A stretch of DNA of 64,000 nucleotides from Cyclobacteriaceae bacterium YHN15 (lineage in GTDB: Bacteria > Bacteroidota > Bacteroidia > Cytophagales > Cyclobacteriaceae), in contig RKQB01000002.1 in NCBI GenBank assembly GCA_003797895.1, positions 311,354-375,353 of the forward strand. The letters are read 5' to 3'. The notes beneath the pieces are model-generated. The model was not told the origin of the DNA. It saw only the letters and a program-made list of their open reading frames with translations, and did no database searches. Of the stretch, positions 1 through 8,743 are shown piece by piece (the stretch's first letter is position 1; each line of letters starts with the position of its first letter). Both the position numbers and the translations under genes were made by a program.

Positions 1-180
1 CCTTTTAGGATTGAACCTTCACCTACAACCGATGTATTTTATTAGAGAAAAACTCTCAGTATTCTAACTTCAATCCAAATCCCAAAGGGATTGAATACCT
101 ACAGGTTATTGGCCCCGGATGTCAATCCGGTGGTAAAAGAGAAGACGGTTGACGCTCCTTCCAACCCTGAGAAGGGTTGA
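1..180. repeat. REP-like hairpin array next to the IS200-type transposase
   Basis: No gene is visible before the transposase. The stretch holds three short perfect inverted repeats: AATCCC/GGGATT at 78-92 (3-nt loop), CCGGAT/ATCCGG at 115-130 (4-nt loop) and CAACCC/GGGTTG at 162-179 (6-nt loop). The first and third are followed by TTGAAT or TTGAAT-like sequence. A matching hairpin in the opposite orientation (ATTCAACCCC...GGGGTT) follows the transposase gene. IS200/IS605 elements and REP-associated tyrosine transposases act on such hairpins, so this is probably an end of the element, an array of its targets, or both. Confidence 0.6.
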
Positions 181-306
181 ATTAAATTCAAAATCTTCTC
201 AAAAATCCTCTAAAAATTAATCGGATATTAAACGGATATCCTTCCTTTTTTCCTAATTCAATTACCTAAATTTCCCCAACTGATTTTTTACTCAAAAATT
301 ACTGCT

Positions 307-753
307 ATGAGCACACATACATCCATTGTTTATCATATCATTTGGACACCATACAAGAGAAAACCCATTATGGCAAAAGGTCCTAGAAGGGAATTGTTCA
401 ATTATATCTTTGGCATCATGAAAAAAAAGGACTGCCATGTGTACCGTATTAACGGAGTCGAAGACCATCTCCATATTGCTGCTTCACTACACCCATCCGT
501 TTCTTTGGTCTCTTTGATAAAGGATATCAAACTGGCAAGCAATCAGATGATCAAATCGAATAATCTTTTTGAGGGATTCGAAGGTTGGCAGGAAGGCTAT
601 GCAGCATTTACGCATAACTACTCAACCTTAGACACCTTGGTGAATTACATCAAAAACCAGGAAGAGCATCATAAAAAAGAGAGTTTTATGGAAGAATACC
701 TAAAGCTACTCAATGAACACGGCGTAGTGTTTGACCATAGGTATCTGTTATGA
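307..753 (+). CDS. tnpA: IS200/IS605-type Y1 transposase (TnpA or RAYT-like)
   Basis: This 148-residue protein has the length and motifs of single-strand HUH transposases: the histidine pair H54-L-H56 (in DHLHI) and the catalytic tyrosine motif YxxxQ (Y114-IKNQ). Such enzymes cut and rejoin single-stranded DNA at subterminal hairpins and make no target duplication. No tnpB-like accessory gene is present, so this is either an IS200-type element or a domesticated REP-associated tyrosine transposase. The ORF is intact with an ATG start, and hairpins lie on both sides (162-179 and 758-773). Sequence alone cannot separate an active IS from a RAYT. Confidence 0.88.
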   Translation: MSTHTSIVYHIIWTPYKRKPIMAKGPRRELFNYIFGIMKKKDCHVYRINGVEDHLHIAASLHPSVSLVSLIKDIKLASNQMIKSNNLFEGFEGWQEGYAAFTHNYSTLDTLVNYIKNQEEHHKKESFMEEYLKLLNEHGVVFDHRYLL

Positions 754-755
754 AT

Positions 756-1073
756 TCAACCCCTTTCGGGGTTCGATTTTTTGGAGGAAGCCTTCACTAT
801 ATCAGTTGCAAACCAAAAATCAAATTCCTGAAAACCTTTGTTGAACCGTGCCCTTTGAGGTATACGAACGAATTTACCCGCAAAAAACTTTTCATATGCC
901 TCCGCCGTTGATGTGGGCTCGATCTCTTTGAAATAATAAACCGTGCCATACAGCATAATATTCAAAATATTGAACTCTTTATCTAATTCCTCCTAACGAA
1001 TGACATAGGGAACCGGCCTACCATCACTAGGCTGGATGAAGTTCAAAAAACAAAAAATCAGGTTAAAAATCAT
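756..1073 (-). pseudogene. Decayed ORF abutting the IS end
   Basis: On the minus strand one frame runs from an ATG at 1073 through 26 codons (reading ...SDGRPVPYVIR) to an in-frame TAG at 995-993. It then continues for about 75 more codons (EELDKEFNILNIML...FDFWFATDIVKAS) and ends inside the IS right-end hairpin. Uninterrupted protein-like sequence on both sides of one stop, and a C-terminus made of IS hairpin sequence, suggest an older gene broken by a nonsense mutation and by insertion. I do not recognise the family. The 756-965 part alone could be read as a 69-residue ORF with a TTG start, which I consider unlikely to be a real product. Confidence 0.35.
758..773 (+). terminator. Hairpin at the 3' end of tnpA (IS end and/or terminator)
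   Basis: A perfect 6-bp stem AACCCC-TTTC-GGGGTT begins 4 nt after the tnpA stop and is followed by GATTTT. It may act as the right-end recognition hairpin of the element, as a transcription terminator, or both. Confidence 0.5.
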
Positions 1074-1331
1074 CGTTCAAATAAGAAGTTTTATGCAATT
1101 TAGAAAGGTAAATTCAAGATAAATGGAATCCTTTGAAAATCAAAAATTTGAAAAATTCAAAAGTTTTTTTTTAGAAGATAACCTATTTTTTAAAATCCTA
1201 AAAAGAGATTATAAGTCATGTGCCCCAATATTTATTTTAAATTCAAGGTCCCAAGTTTGAAATTTAAAGTAGAATTAAATTAGTCTACTAAGTGAAATTA
1301 TCCTTTATTTTAAGCTTTTAAACCCATTCCT

Positions 1332-2666
1332 ATGAAAAAACTCTCCTTCCCTCACCCTATGGTCATTATGCTTGCTTTCGTAGGTCTGGCAACTATTCTG
1401 ACCTATATCATACCAGCAGGTTCTTATGATAGGATTTTGGATGATGTCACGGGTCGAGAAGTAGTGGTTCAGGGAAGCTATCAAAAATCTGAAAACCAGC
1501 CCGTCAGTATAGGGAAAATGTTCCTCAGCGTACCCGAAGGAATTATTGAAGGAGCTGAGGTCGTGGTTTTGATATTGATTATTGGTGGGGCGTTTTATGT
1601 AGTGGACAAAACCGGCGCTTTTCAATCAGGCCTTGAATCTTTGATTCACCGCTTTAAAAATGCCAAATCTTATCTCTTGATCATCATTGGAATATTGTTT
1701 GCCACAGCAGGGGCGCTGAACGGATTGCAGGAAGAAATCATTGCCATGGTTCCTGTCTTAATGATTCTAAGCAGGAAAATAGGCTTTACAAAAGTTTCTA
1801 TAGTTGGCCTTAGTTTAGGTTGTGCCATCATTGGAGGTGCATTTGGTCCTACCAATCCATTTGGAGTGATCATAGCGCAAAAAGTTGCTGAAGTACCTTT
1901 GTTTTCAGCTGGTGTTTATCGCATGGTATTTTTGTGTTTTGCACTTCTATTTTGGACCATTTATATCATCAAAACCGGAAAGGATTCCAATGCAGAATCT
2001 ATAGAGACTGAAAAAATTCCTGATAAAATGTCCAAATCCCATAGTTCCATCCTCTTTTTGGTTGGACTAACTTTTGGGGTGATGATTTACGGCCTTACCA
2101 ATTGGAACTGGGATTATAATGAAATGTCCGCCATATTTTTCGCCATGGGATTACTTGTTGGAATTATAGGAAATTTAGGTATAAATGGTACAGCCAAAGC
2201 TTATGCTGAGGGATTTGCAGAACTTATTTTTGCAGGTATAATTGTGGGTCTTGCCCGTAGCATTTATATGGTTTTGCAGGAAGGAATGATCATAGACACC
2301 ATCATTTTTGGACTCTTTCAGCCTTTGGAACACCTTCCTTTGGGTCTTTCAGCCTTTGGAATGATGATTTCACAGTCCATTCTGCATATTCCAGTCCCAA
2401 GTACGTCCGGTCAGGCTGTACTGACCATGCCGCTGTTAAGCCCAGTGGCAGATTTGATAGGTATGTCCAGACAGGTGGTGGTATTGGCTTATCAATATGG
2501 GGCAGGAATCATGGATCTGGTAACCCCTAGCAATGGGGCCTTGATGGCCATTTTGGCAGCAGCCGGTATTTCTTATAAGGATTGGATTTCTTTTGCCTGG
2601 AAACCTATTTTGGCGATTTTTATAGTGGCTGCTATTTCGGTGGTGGCTGGGGTGTTTTTGATTTAA
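1332..2666 (+). CDS. YfcC/DcuC-family membrane carrier
   Basis: This 444-residue integral membrane protein has about ten or more hydrophobic segments and the re-entrant loop signatures of the YfcC branch of the C4-dicarboxylate/arginine-type anaerobic carrier superfamily (PF03606). These include the GGAFGPTNPFGV stretch near residue 168 and PVPSTSGQAVLTMP followed by DLVTPSNGAL in the C-terminal half. Family members move dicarboxylates, amino acids or similar small anions across the inner membrane. The substrate cannot be told here. The gene stands alone, 221 bp before the patatin gene. Confidence 0.85.
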   Translation: MKKLSFPHPMVIMLAFVGLATILTYIIPAGSYDRILDDVTGREVVVQGSYQKSENQPVSIGKMFLSVPEGIIEGAEVVVLILIIGGAFYVVDKTGAFQSGLESLIHRFKNAKSYLLIIIGILFATAGALNGLQEEIIAMVPVLMILSRKIGFTKVSIVGLSLGCAIIGGAFGPTNPFGVIIAQKVAEVPLFSAGVYRMVFLCFALLFWTIYIIKTGKDSNAESIETEKIPDKMSKSHSSILFLVGLTFGVMIYGLTNWNWDYNEMSAIFFAMGLLVGIIGNLGINGTAKAYAEGFAELIFAGIIVGLARSIYMVLQEGMIIDTIIFGLFQPLEHLPLGLSAFGMMISQSILHIPVPSTSGQAVLTMPLLSPVADLIGMSRQVVVLAYQYGAGIMDLVTPSNGALMAILAAAGISYKDWISFAWKPILAIFIVAAISVVAGVFLI

Positions 2667-2668
2667 AA

Positions 2669-2747
2669 ATCACAAAATCCAAACCCCAAGCTCCAAAATT
2701 CAAATTCCAATAGGTCAAATTGAAAAATTTCAATTAACAATTACCTA
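2669..2747. repeat. AT-rich low-complexity tract (CCAAAATTCAAATTCC type)
   Basis: Directly after the carrier gene comes a run of short related words (AAAATCC, CCAAAATTC, CAAATTCC, TTTCAATTAACAATTACC). Similar tracts occur after other genes in this window, at 9284-9335, 11226-11310, 16725-16755, 16868-16905 and 56745-56785. They look like a dispersed degenerate repeat rather than coding or regulatory sequence. Confidence 0.4.
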
Positions 2748-2887
2748 AAGATAAAACGGTAGCCATAGATGGAAATTGATCTTGAAAATGAAGATTGAAT
2801 TAAGAGCGTTCTATTAATCCAGTTCGGAAATATTGTTTAAATTAAGGTGTTCTTAGTTTCATTTGAAAACCGATAATTTTTAATCTC

Positions 2888-3925
2888 ATGGGCAAAGTGG
2901 CTATTTTATCTATTGATGGAGGGGGAATAAGAGGGATAATTCCGGGAACTATCCTTCAGGTAATAGAAGAAAAAATCCAGGAAAAGACCAAAAACCATGA
3001 TGCCAGGCTGGTGGATTATTTAGATTTTGTAGCGGGAACCAGTACCGGCGGTATATTGGGAATGGGGATGTTGATGCCTGATCCTTTGGAAGCAGGGAAA
3101 CCCAAGTTCAAGATGAAGGAAGTAGTTGGACTTTACCTCCAATATGGAGCTGAAATTTTCAAAAAACCATTTGGACATAAAATCAGATCATTTTTTGGAA
3201 TCAGGGAGGAAAAATATCCCAATGGGAATCTGTTAAAAGCTTTAAACAAATATTTCGGGGATGTTTATTTAAGTGAATTACTGAAACCCTGTATTTTCAC
3301 CGCCTATGATATTGAAAACCGAAATGCCTTCTTTTTTAAACAAGTCAAAGCTAAAGTGGACACTGCGTATGATTTTTACGTCAGAGATTTGGCACAGGCA
3401 ACTGCTGCTGCTCCCACATATTTTGAAGCAGCTCTGATCCAATCAAAATTTGGAGAAAAATTTCCCCTTATTGACGGAGGGGTTTTTGCCAATAATCCTG
3501 CGATGTGTGCTTATGCTGAGGCCAGAAAATATACTTTTGGGCCTATTCAAAACCCCACTTCAAAAGAAATGCTTTTGATTTCCTTGGGAACCGGCTCGGT
3601 AAAAAGGCCCTACCCCTTTCAAAAGGCAAGAAAGTTTGGATTGGTGCAATGGATCAAGCCCTTGATAGACATCATGATGTCCGGCAACTCCGAGACGGTT
3701 TCCCATCAGTTGAGTTGGCTTTTTGATGCAAGCGGTAACAATGAAGGCTATATCCGGATAGAACCTAAGCTTCATCTGGCCAGCTCAAGAATGGATGACG
3801 TTTCCGAAAGAAATTTAACTGCATTAAAGGAAGCTGCGCTAAAATTTGTCAAGGACAATCCGGAAAAAATTAATAATCTTGTAGACAAACTCATCTCTAA
3901 TAAACCAGATAACCATGAGAATTAA
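2888..3925 (+). CDS. Patatin-like phospholipase
   Basis: This 345-residue protein has the full patatin set: oxyanion loop DGGGIRGIIPG at residues 10-20, nucleophile elbow G-T-S52-T-G, and the catalytic aspartate D196 in IDGGVFANNP. Patatins are Ser-Asp dyad lipid acyl hydrolases. No signal peptide is seen, so it is probably cytoplasmic. Although patatins serve as CBASS effectors, no nucleotide cyclase or defence gene is adjacent. The stop overlaps the start of the aldo-keto reductase by 11 bp, indicating co-transcription and probable translational coupling. Confidence 0.9.
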   Translation: MGKVAILSIDGGGIRGIIPGTILQVIEEKIQEKTKNHDARLVDYLDFVAGTSTGGILGMGMLMPDPLEAGKPKFKMKEVVGLYLQYGAEIFKKPFGHKIRSFFGIREEKYPNGNLLKALNKYFGDVYLSELLKPCIFTAYDIENRNAFFFKQVKAKVDTAYDFYVRDLAQATAAAPTYFEAALIQSKFGEKFPLIDGGVFANNPAMCAYAEARKYTFGPIQNPTSKEMLLISLGTGSVKRPYPFQKARKFGLVQWIKPLIDIMMSGNSETVSHQLSWLFDASGNNEGYIRIEPKLHLASSRMDDVSERNLTALKEAALKFVKDNPEKINNLVDKLISNKPDNHEN

Positions 3926-4937
3926 CGATCATCAACCTTTGCCTTCTTACATTGCCAATGATGCCCGCTACGACAATATGGCGTTCAGAAGATGCGGGAA
4001 AAGCGGTATTCTTTTGCCGCAGATTTCCTTAGGCCTATGGCATAATTTCGGGCATAATGCAGATTTCAAAAATGCCCGAAACATCTTGAGACAGGCATTT
4101 GATTATGGCATCACCCATTTTGACCTTGCCAATAATTATGGACCTCCTTATGGATCAGCGGAAGAAAGCTTTGGCAGGATCATGGAGAAAGATTTCAGAC
4201 CTTATAGGGATGAATTGATCATTTCTACCAAGGCAGGTTGGGATATGTGGCCCGGACCTTATGGAAATCTAGGTTCAAGAAAATACCTGATTGCTTCCCT
4301 GGATCAAAGTTTAAAAAGAATGGGGCTGGATTATGTGGATATTTTTTACCACCACAGGCCAGATCCGGAAACTCCTTTAGAAGAGACTATGGGGGCACTT
4401 GATCATATTGTCAGACAAGGGAAAGCCCTTTATGTGGGCGTTTCCCAGTATTCGGCAGAAGACACCTTGAGGGCCTATAACATCCTAAAAGAAATGGGCA
4501 CTCCCCTATTTATTCACCAGCCCCGGTACAGCATGTTTGACAGGTGGGTGGAAAAAGGATTATTGGATGTGTTGGGTGGAAAAGGAATCGGATCCATTGC
4601 CTTCTCTCCTTTGGAGCAGGGTGTATTGACAGATAAGTATTTAAGAGGAATTCCTGAGGATAGCAGAATTGCCAAAGATGGCAGGTACCTTAAAAAAGAC
4701 CAGATATCTGATGAAGTAATTGATAAAGTCCGTGCATTGAACGGCATAGCAAAGAGAAGAGGTCAAAGCCTGGCTCAAATGGCCATTGCCTGGCTTTTGA
4801 AAGACGAAAGAATCACAACAGTTTTGGTAGGTGTGAGCAAGGCCGAACAACTGGCAGATAACGTGAAAGCCCTGGAAAATACCAAATTTTCTAAAGAGGA
4901 ACTGGATGACATTGAAGCTATCTTAAAAACCAAATAG
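3915..4937 (+). CDS. Aldo/keto reductase, YghZ-like
   Basis: This 340-residue NADPH-dependent oxidoreductase has the AKR tetrad D70, Y75 (in DLANNYGPP), K106 (STKAGWD) and a histidine at 146-147 (FYHHRPD). Its pattern of MAFRRCGKSGILLPQISLGLW near the N-terminus, with a C-terminal NADP-binding stretch around VLVGVSKAEQL, is close to the YghZ (L-glyceraldehyde 3-phosphate reductase) subgroup. In that family it reduces small aldehydes. The start lies inside the patatin gene, 11 bp before its stop. Confidence 0.88.
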   Translation: MRINDHQPLPSYIANDARYDNMAFRRCGKSGILLPQISLGLWHNFGHNADFKNARNILRQAFDYGITHFDLANNYGPPYGSAEESFGRIMEKDFRPYRDELIISTKAGWDMWPGPYGNLGSRKYLIASLDQSLKRMGLDYVDIFYHHRPDPETPLEETMGALDHIVRQGKALYVGVSQYSAEDTLRAYNILKEMGTPLFIHQPRYSMFDRWVEKGLLDVLGGKGIGSIAFSPLEQGVLTDKYLRGIPEDSRIAKDGRYLKKDQISDEVIDKVRALNGIAKRRGQSLAQMAIAWLLKDERITTVLVGVSKAEQLADNVKALENTKFSKEELDDIEAILKTK

Positions 4938-4940
4938 TTA

Positions 4941-5100
4941 TTCGAACCACAAAGTTTACAAAGGATTTCTCCATCAACCGCAGTCCTGATGCGCCATTGA
5001 TGATTTGGGAAAACCATTAAGGATCTTGGAGTTGCCACAGCTTAAGTAATTGGCGGTTACCGGATTCTTTTGTGTTCCTTTTGTGACTTTTGTGGTTCCA
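4941..5100. repeat. Inverted copies of a TTTGTGGTTCGAA-type intergenic repeat
   Basis: The gap between the aldo-keto reductase and the ceramidase gene carries one copy in inverted orientation at 4941-4967 (TTCGAACCACAAAGTTTACA...) and one direct copy at 5065-5100 (...TTTTGTGACTTTTGTGGTTCC). The arms match over about 20 bp with a few differences and enclose about 100 bp. Related direct copies occur at 11367-11386, 16807-16846 and 16944-16979. Confidence 0.55.
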
Positions 5101-5142
5101 TAAGAATTCTTATCCTAAGATGACTCCTTGGTATTTATTGAA

Positions 5143-6390
5143 ATGAAAAACCTGATCTTAAAACTCATCTTTTGTATTGCGCTGTTTTCCTGTAATGCAA
5201 GTTCAGAAAAAAAGGAATATCCATTGAAAGTGGGTGTTTCAAAAGCTGTGATCACACCAAAAATCGGCTCTTTCATAGCAGGAGATAAACAAGACCGCCA
5301 TTTTACAGGTGTTCTCGATGATCTTTATGCCAAAGCTATAGTTGTCTTTGACGGAAATACCGCATTTGCTTTAGTGACTGTTGATTGTATAGGCTTACTG
5401 TACAGTGATCTTTTGAAAATCAGGGAAGCAGCTGCAAAACTTGATTATGGTGTTCCTTTCCCTCCTGAAAACATCGTAGTCAGTTCCACGCATACCCATG
5501 CGGGTCCGGATGTGGTAGGAATCTGGGGGAAAGATTATACCCAAACTGGTGTTGACCCTGAGTATATGGAATTCCTTATCAACACTGTGGTAAATCAGAT
5601 CCAAATAGCAAGCAATAATATGTTGGATTCCCGCTTGGTTTACGGTGATACAGAACATGGACATGAGTGGGTTGGCAATATCTGTCATGAGGAGATTGAC
5701 CGGTCGGTCACGGTACTTCAGTTCCAGGATAGGAATGGGAAAAATATCGTTTCTTTAACCAATTTTGCCTGTCATCCCACTTATTTGGATGGAGTTTATT
5801 CGGAAGTTTCTGCTGATTATATAGCCGGTTTTTATCAGGAAATGGAGCAAAAGCTGGGTGGCGAACATTTGTTTCTCCAAGGGGCCATTGGAGGTTGGAT
5901 ACAACCTTTAGATAAAGGAATAGATTATCAGGCAACTTTGGAAAGAGGTAAAGGCTTGGCCAGTGCTGCCATTAAATCCTTGACAGAAGCCAAACCTCTT
6001 AAATCACAAAAGTTGAATTTCAGAAGTAAAACCCTCCTACTTCCGGTAGAAAATGAAGCCTGGCAACAGCTGGCTGCTGCGGGAATATTTCAGCGTGAAC
6101 TGACCGATGTAGTCGAATCCGAAATTGTCTGGTTTTCAATAGGAGAAGCTATGTTTGCGACTCTCCCGGGTGAAACAGCCCCGGTTTTTGGTTTAGATAC
6201 CAAAGAAATGATGGGTAACGGTCCAAAGTTTATTTTGGGCCTGAGTCAGGATGCCATGGGTTATATTCTCAAACCAGCATACTTTGATGATCCTTCCCTA
6301 CCCCATTCAGCTTATTTGACCAGGATGTCATTGGGAAAAAGGACAGGCCCGTTAATCATGGAAGAGCTAAAAAATCTTTCCAAAGAATGA
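5143..6390 (+). CDS. Neutral ceramidase-like lipoprotein
   Basis: The family is neutral/alkaline non-lysosomal ceramidase (PF04734), metal-dependent amidases that cleave the N-acyl link of ceramides. The sequence shows the family N-terminus (VGVSKAVITPKIGSFIAG) and the zinc-binding/active-site motif SSTHTHAGPD near residue 115. At about 415 residues it is shorter than classical ceramidases (about 650), so it covers mainly the catalytic domain and the true substrate may differ. The N-terminus has a lipoprotein signal ending in LFSC. I chose the ATG at 5143 over an in-frame TTG at 5128 because the signal peptide begins there. It converges with the DUF5916 gene, 5 bp apart. Confidence 0.82.
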   Translation: MKNLILKLIFCIALFSCNASSEKKEYPLKVGVSKAVITPKIGSFIAGDKQDRHFTGVLDDLYAKAIVVFDGNTAFALVTVDCIGLLYSDLLKIREAAAKLDYGVPFPPENIVVSSTHTHAGPDVVGIWGKDYTQTGVDPEYMEFLINTVVNQIQIASNNMLDSRLVYGDTEHGHEWVGNICHEEIDRSVTVLQFQDRNGKNIVSLTNFACHPTYLDGVYSEVSADYIAGFYQEMEQKLGGEHLFLQGAIGGWIQPLDKGIDYQATLERGKGLASAAIKSLTEAKPLKSQKLNFRSKTLLLPVENEAWQQLAAAGIFQRELTDVVESEIVWFSIGEAMFATLPGETAPVFGLDTKEMMGNGPKFILGLSQDAMGYILKPAYFDDPSLPHSAYLTRMSLGKRTGPLIMEELKNLSKE

Positions 6391-6395
6391 GAAAA

Positions 6396-8597
6396 TCAGA
6401 ACCTGAAGGTATAGGTAAGTTTGATATTGGTCCGGTCTTCCATGGAGATAAACCTTTCGGTGATCTGTTGCCAGTTATGGTTGTAGACGATAAAGAAGGT
6501 ATTTCCCGGACTGATTACCCAGGTAAAGCGGCTATTGGTTCCAAGAAATTGGGTAACATTATCATATTGAATGTTAAAATTGAGGGAGATCCAAGGTGAG
6601 AAATCGTATCCCGTGATGAGACGAAGGATATGGGTATCAAAATTTCCTTCTATTAACCGTACTTGCGAGTGAATCCATGAAGCAGTCAAATTGAGGCCGA
6701 TAACGGGTCGCATAAAAAGGTCTGCTGTTACATTGGCTTCAGTTCCGGTCCAGAAACCATTTTTAGAATAAACGAAGGAACCACCAACCTTACGAAATGG
6801 TGCCGTTTGGGCTGTGATGGTATAGCCTAAATTATAATAGTTACCTACATCGATCACGAATTCTCCATTCCGAAGGATATCAAAGGGTTTATCCAAAAAT
6901 TCATAATTATAATTTACCTGAAACTGTAAAATATCACCGGATTCAAACCTTAATCCCAAGAACCTAATTCGGTGATTGACTGTAGCTGGTCTCCAGTTCA
7001 TTTCCATCAGGTATTCGAAATAATATTGCCAGCTCAACTCCCTTATGAGGCCACTTTTTCTCCACAGAGGGTTATAGGTGATAGAGGGCTGCAATCGGCG
7101 GAAGCCAACTCTTGGAGCAAAACCTGTGGCAGGATCGTAATTGACTCCAAACTCACGGTAAGACATGTGCGCACTCCAAGGCTGATTGGGAAAATTGATG
7201 CGCCCTCCTCTCGCAGTGCGGTCCCAAAAGGAGCTCTCATCCCCAAAAAAATTGGGCGTATGCCCTACAAAGAATGTTTCAAACTGAAGGTTTTTATTGC
7301 CAAAAAACTTGGATGTGTTCAAACTTAGGTCCATACCAATGGTTTCCCTCAGCGGTAAACTGTCTCCATCCGTATCCCTTCGTGTATAAATTACACCTAT
7401 GGCGCTTTCTTCGGAAATATTTTGCACAATTCTACCAACTGAAAAATTCTCACCCGGCCTACTTTCATCTTCTCCGGTTCTTACATGAAGTAAGCCAACA
7501 TCTGTATTCTTCACCCGTCCAATTAATCTGCCACCATGTCTGATAGGAATAGGCCTTCCTTCCTGTAATCCTATCCTCCTACTAAAGTAAGGGTTGGGAT
7601 TACTTGAAGGAGCAAAAAGAAAAATATTGGAACCCTCCAGAAAAAACGCTCTTCTTTCAGGAAAAAACAATGGAAACCTTGTGAGGTTAATTTGCCTGTC
7701 ATCCACTTCAGTTTCTGCAAAATCAGTATTGATGGTGATGCCCGCCTTTAAGTTTGGGGTGATATTATAATTTATCTCCCCTCCCAGATTAGAGGTCAAT
7801 TTTTCAGTTTTTGGAGCTTCCGGGCTGGGTCTTTGTCTGACACCTGTTACAATGCCATAGGGTATTGCTTCTACACCTAAACCTTGGTGGATATCTTTCA
7901 AACCGGTTAACTTTCCTGCATCTTGTGGCCTTTGAATTCCCTGATTTCTTTGATATGCCGTCCAAAGTACATCTTCATTTTTTCTTCTTATAGTCCTTAA
8001 AAAATTAATTCCCCAGGTATCATTCCTTCTGTCAAAATTCAATGTCATAAATGGGATTTTGATTTCCAGCATCCATCCTTCTTCATTTTTCACTACCCAT
8101 GCACGCCAAATTCCATCCCATGATCGGTTGACTGAGGTGCCCTGCCCTACCCTTAAAATCCCATCACCCATCAATCCTAGCGGATTGACTTCAAAATAAA
8201 ATGCAGAGCGCTGATCATTGTAAGTATCGAGGATGAAAACGAATTTATCATCTGTGTCCAGAGATGCATCTCTTTTCCTTTGAAACGCTTTAATACCAGC
8301 TGGTTCGCCATCATAGAAAACTGCTCCGATATAAAGGTTTTCACTGTCATAAGCCACCCTGACAATTGTTTTTTCACTTGCCGGATTACCAGGGACAGGT
8401 TCCTGCTGCATAAACCCCGTGGCCGGATCAACTTTTTCCCAGAATTTCTCGTCAACCCGTCCGTCCAAAATTATTGTTTCTCCAGGTTGTAATCTATAAG
8501 CCTCAATGCTTCTTGATTCTTGGCCATGAGCCTTCTGGCTCAATATTAAAATAATAAAGGGCAATAAAATCAATTGGGAAGCAAAAGGGGCTTTCAC
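6396..8597 (-). CDS. CBM9-like / DUF5916 outer-membrane protein
   Basis: This 733-residue protein has a signal peptide (cleavage likely after SQKAHGQ). Next comes a carbohydrate-binding family 9-like beta-sandwich at about residues 40-220 (ILDGRVDEKFWEKV, DTYNDQRSAFYFEVNPLG), then a large DUF5916 region of alternating hydrophobic strands ending in an aromatic residue (YTFRF), typical of an outer-membrane beta-barrel. Such proteins are common in Bacteroidota and are thought to bind glycans or act at the outer membrane. The specific role is not known. It is monocistronic and convergent with the ceramidase-like gene. Confidence 0.85.
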   Translation of the reverse strand: MKAPFASQLILLPFIILILSQKAHGQESRSIEAYRLQPGETIILDGRVDEKFWEKVDPATGFMQQEPVPGNPASEKTIVRVAYDSENLYIGAVFYDGEPAGIKAFQRKRDASLDTDDKFVFILDTYNDQRSAFYFEVNPLGLMGDGILRVGQGTSVNRSWDGIWRAWVVKNEEGWMLEIKIPFMTLNFDRRNDTWGINFLRTIRRKNEDVLWTAYQRNQGIQRPQDAGKLTGLKDIHQGLGVEAIPYGIVTGVRQRPSPEAPKTEKLTSNLGGEINYNITPNLKAGITINTDFAETEVDDRQINLTRFPLFFPERRAFFLEGSNIFLFAPSSNPNPYFSRRIGLQEGRPIPIRHGGRLIGRVKNTDVGLLHVRTGEDESRPGENFSVGRIVQNISEESAIGVIYTRRDTDGDSLPLRETIGMDLSLNTSKFFGNKNLQFETFFVGHTPNFFGDESSFWDRTARGGRINFPNQPWSAHMSYREFGVNYDPATGFAPRVGFRRLQPSITYNPLWRKSGLIRELSWQYYFEYLMEMNWRPATVNHRIRFLGLRFESGDILQFQVNYNYEFLDKPFDILRNGEFVIDVGNYYNLGYTITAQTAPFRKVGGSFVYSKNGFWTGTEANVTADLFMRPVIGLNLTASWIHSQVRLIEGNFDTHILRLITGYDFSPWISLNFNIQYDNVTQFLGTNSRFTWVISPGNTFFIVYNHNWQQITERFISMEDRTNIKLTYTFRF

Positions 8598-8743
8598 AGT
8601 TTAAAATTGAAGAAATATTTATAAAGAAAACCCCCCATTTATTCAAATGGCATTATGGATGTATTGTGATTTAAAAGAATTAACTTCAATCATGAAAAAT
8701 TAAGAACGGAATTTAAGAAATTCACTTTCAAAACAGACAACCC

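Larger units (their letters stand above)
158..780 (+). mobile_element. Putative IS200-like element or REPtron unit
   Basis: The tnpA gene is bracketed by the CAACCC/GGGTTG hairpin at 162-179 and the AACCCC/GGGGTT hairpin at 758-773. The two hairpins face each other: TTGAATT follows the left one and ATTCAA precedes the right one. This is the arrangement expected for the ends recognised by a Y1 transposase. The exact boundaries are inferred, since these elements leave no target-site duplication. Confidence 0.5.

Noticed and set aside
1..180. CRISPR array
   Set aside because: The repeats are short hairpins of different sequence with irregular spacing and no cas genes; they fit IS200/REP-type hairpins.
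2888..3925. Patatin as a CBASS anti-phage effector
   Set aside because: No nucleotide cyclase, Cap2/Cap3 or other defence gene is nearby. It is coupled to an aldo-keto reductase instead.
6972..7328. 118-codon plus-strand ORF inside the DUF5916 gene
   Set aside because: It is a shadow frame of the strong minus-strand gene, with no motif or start context.
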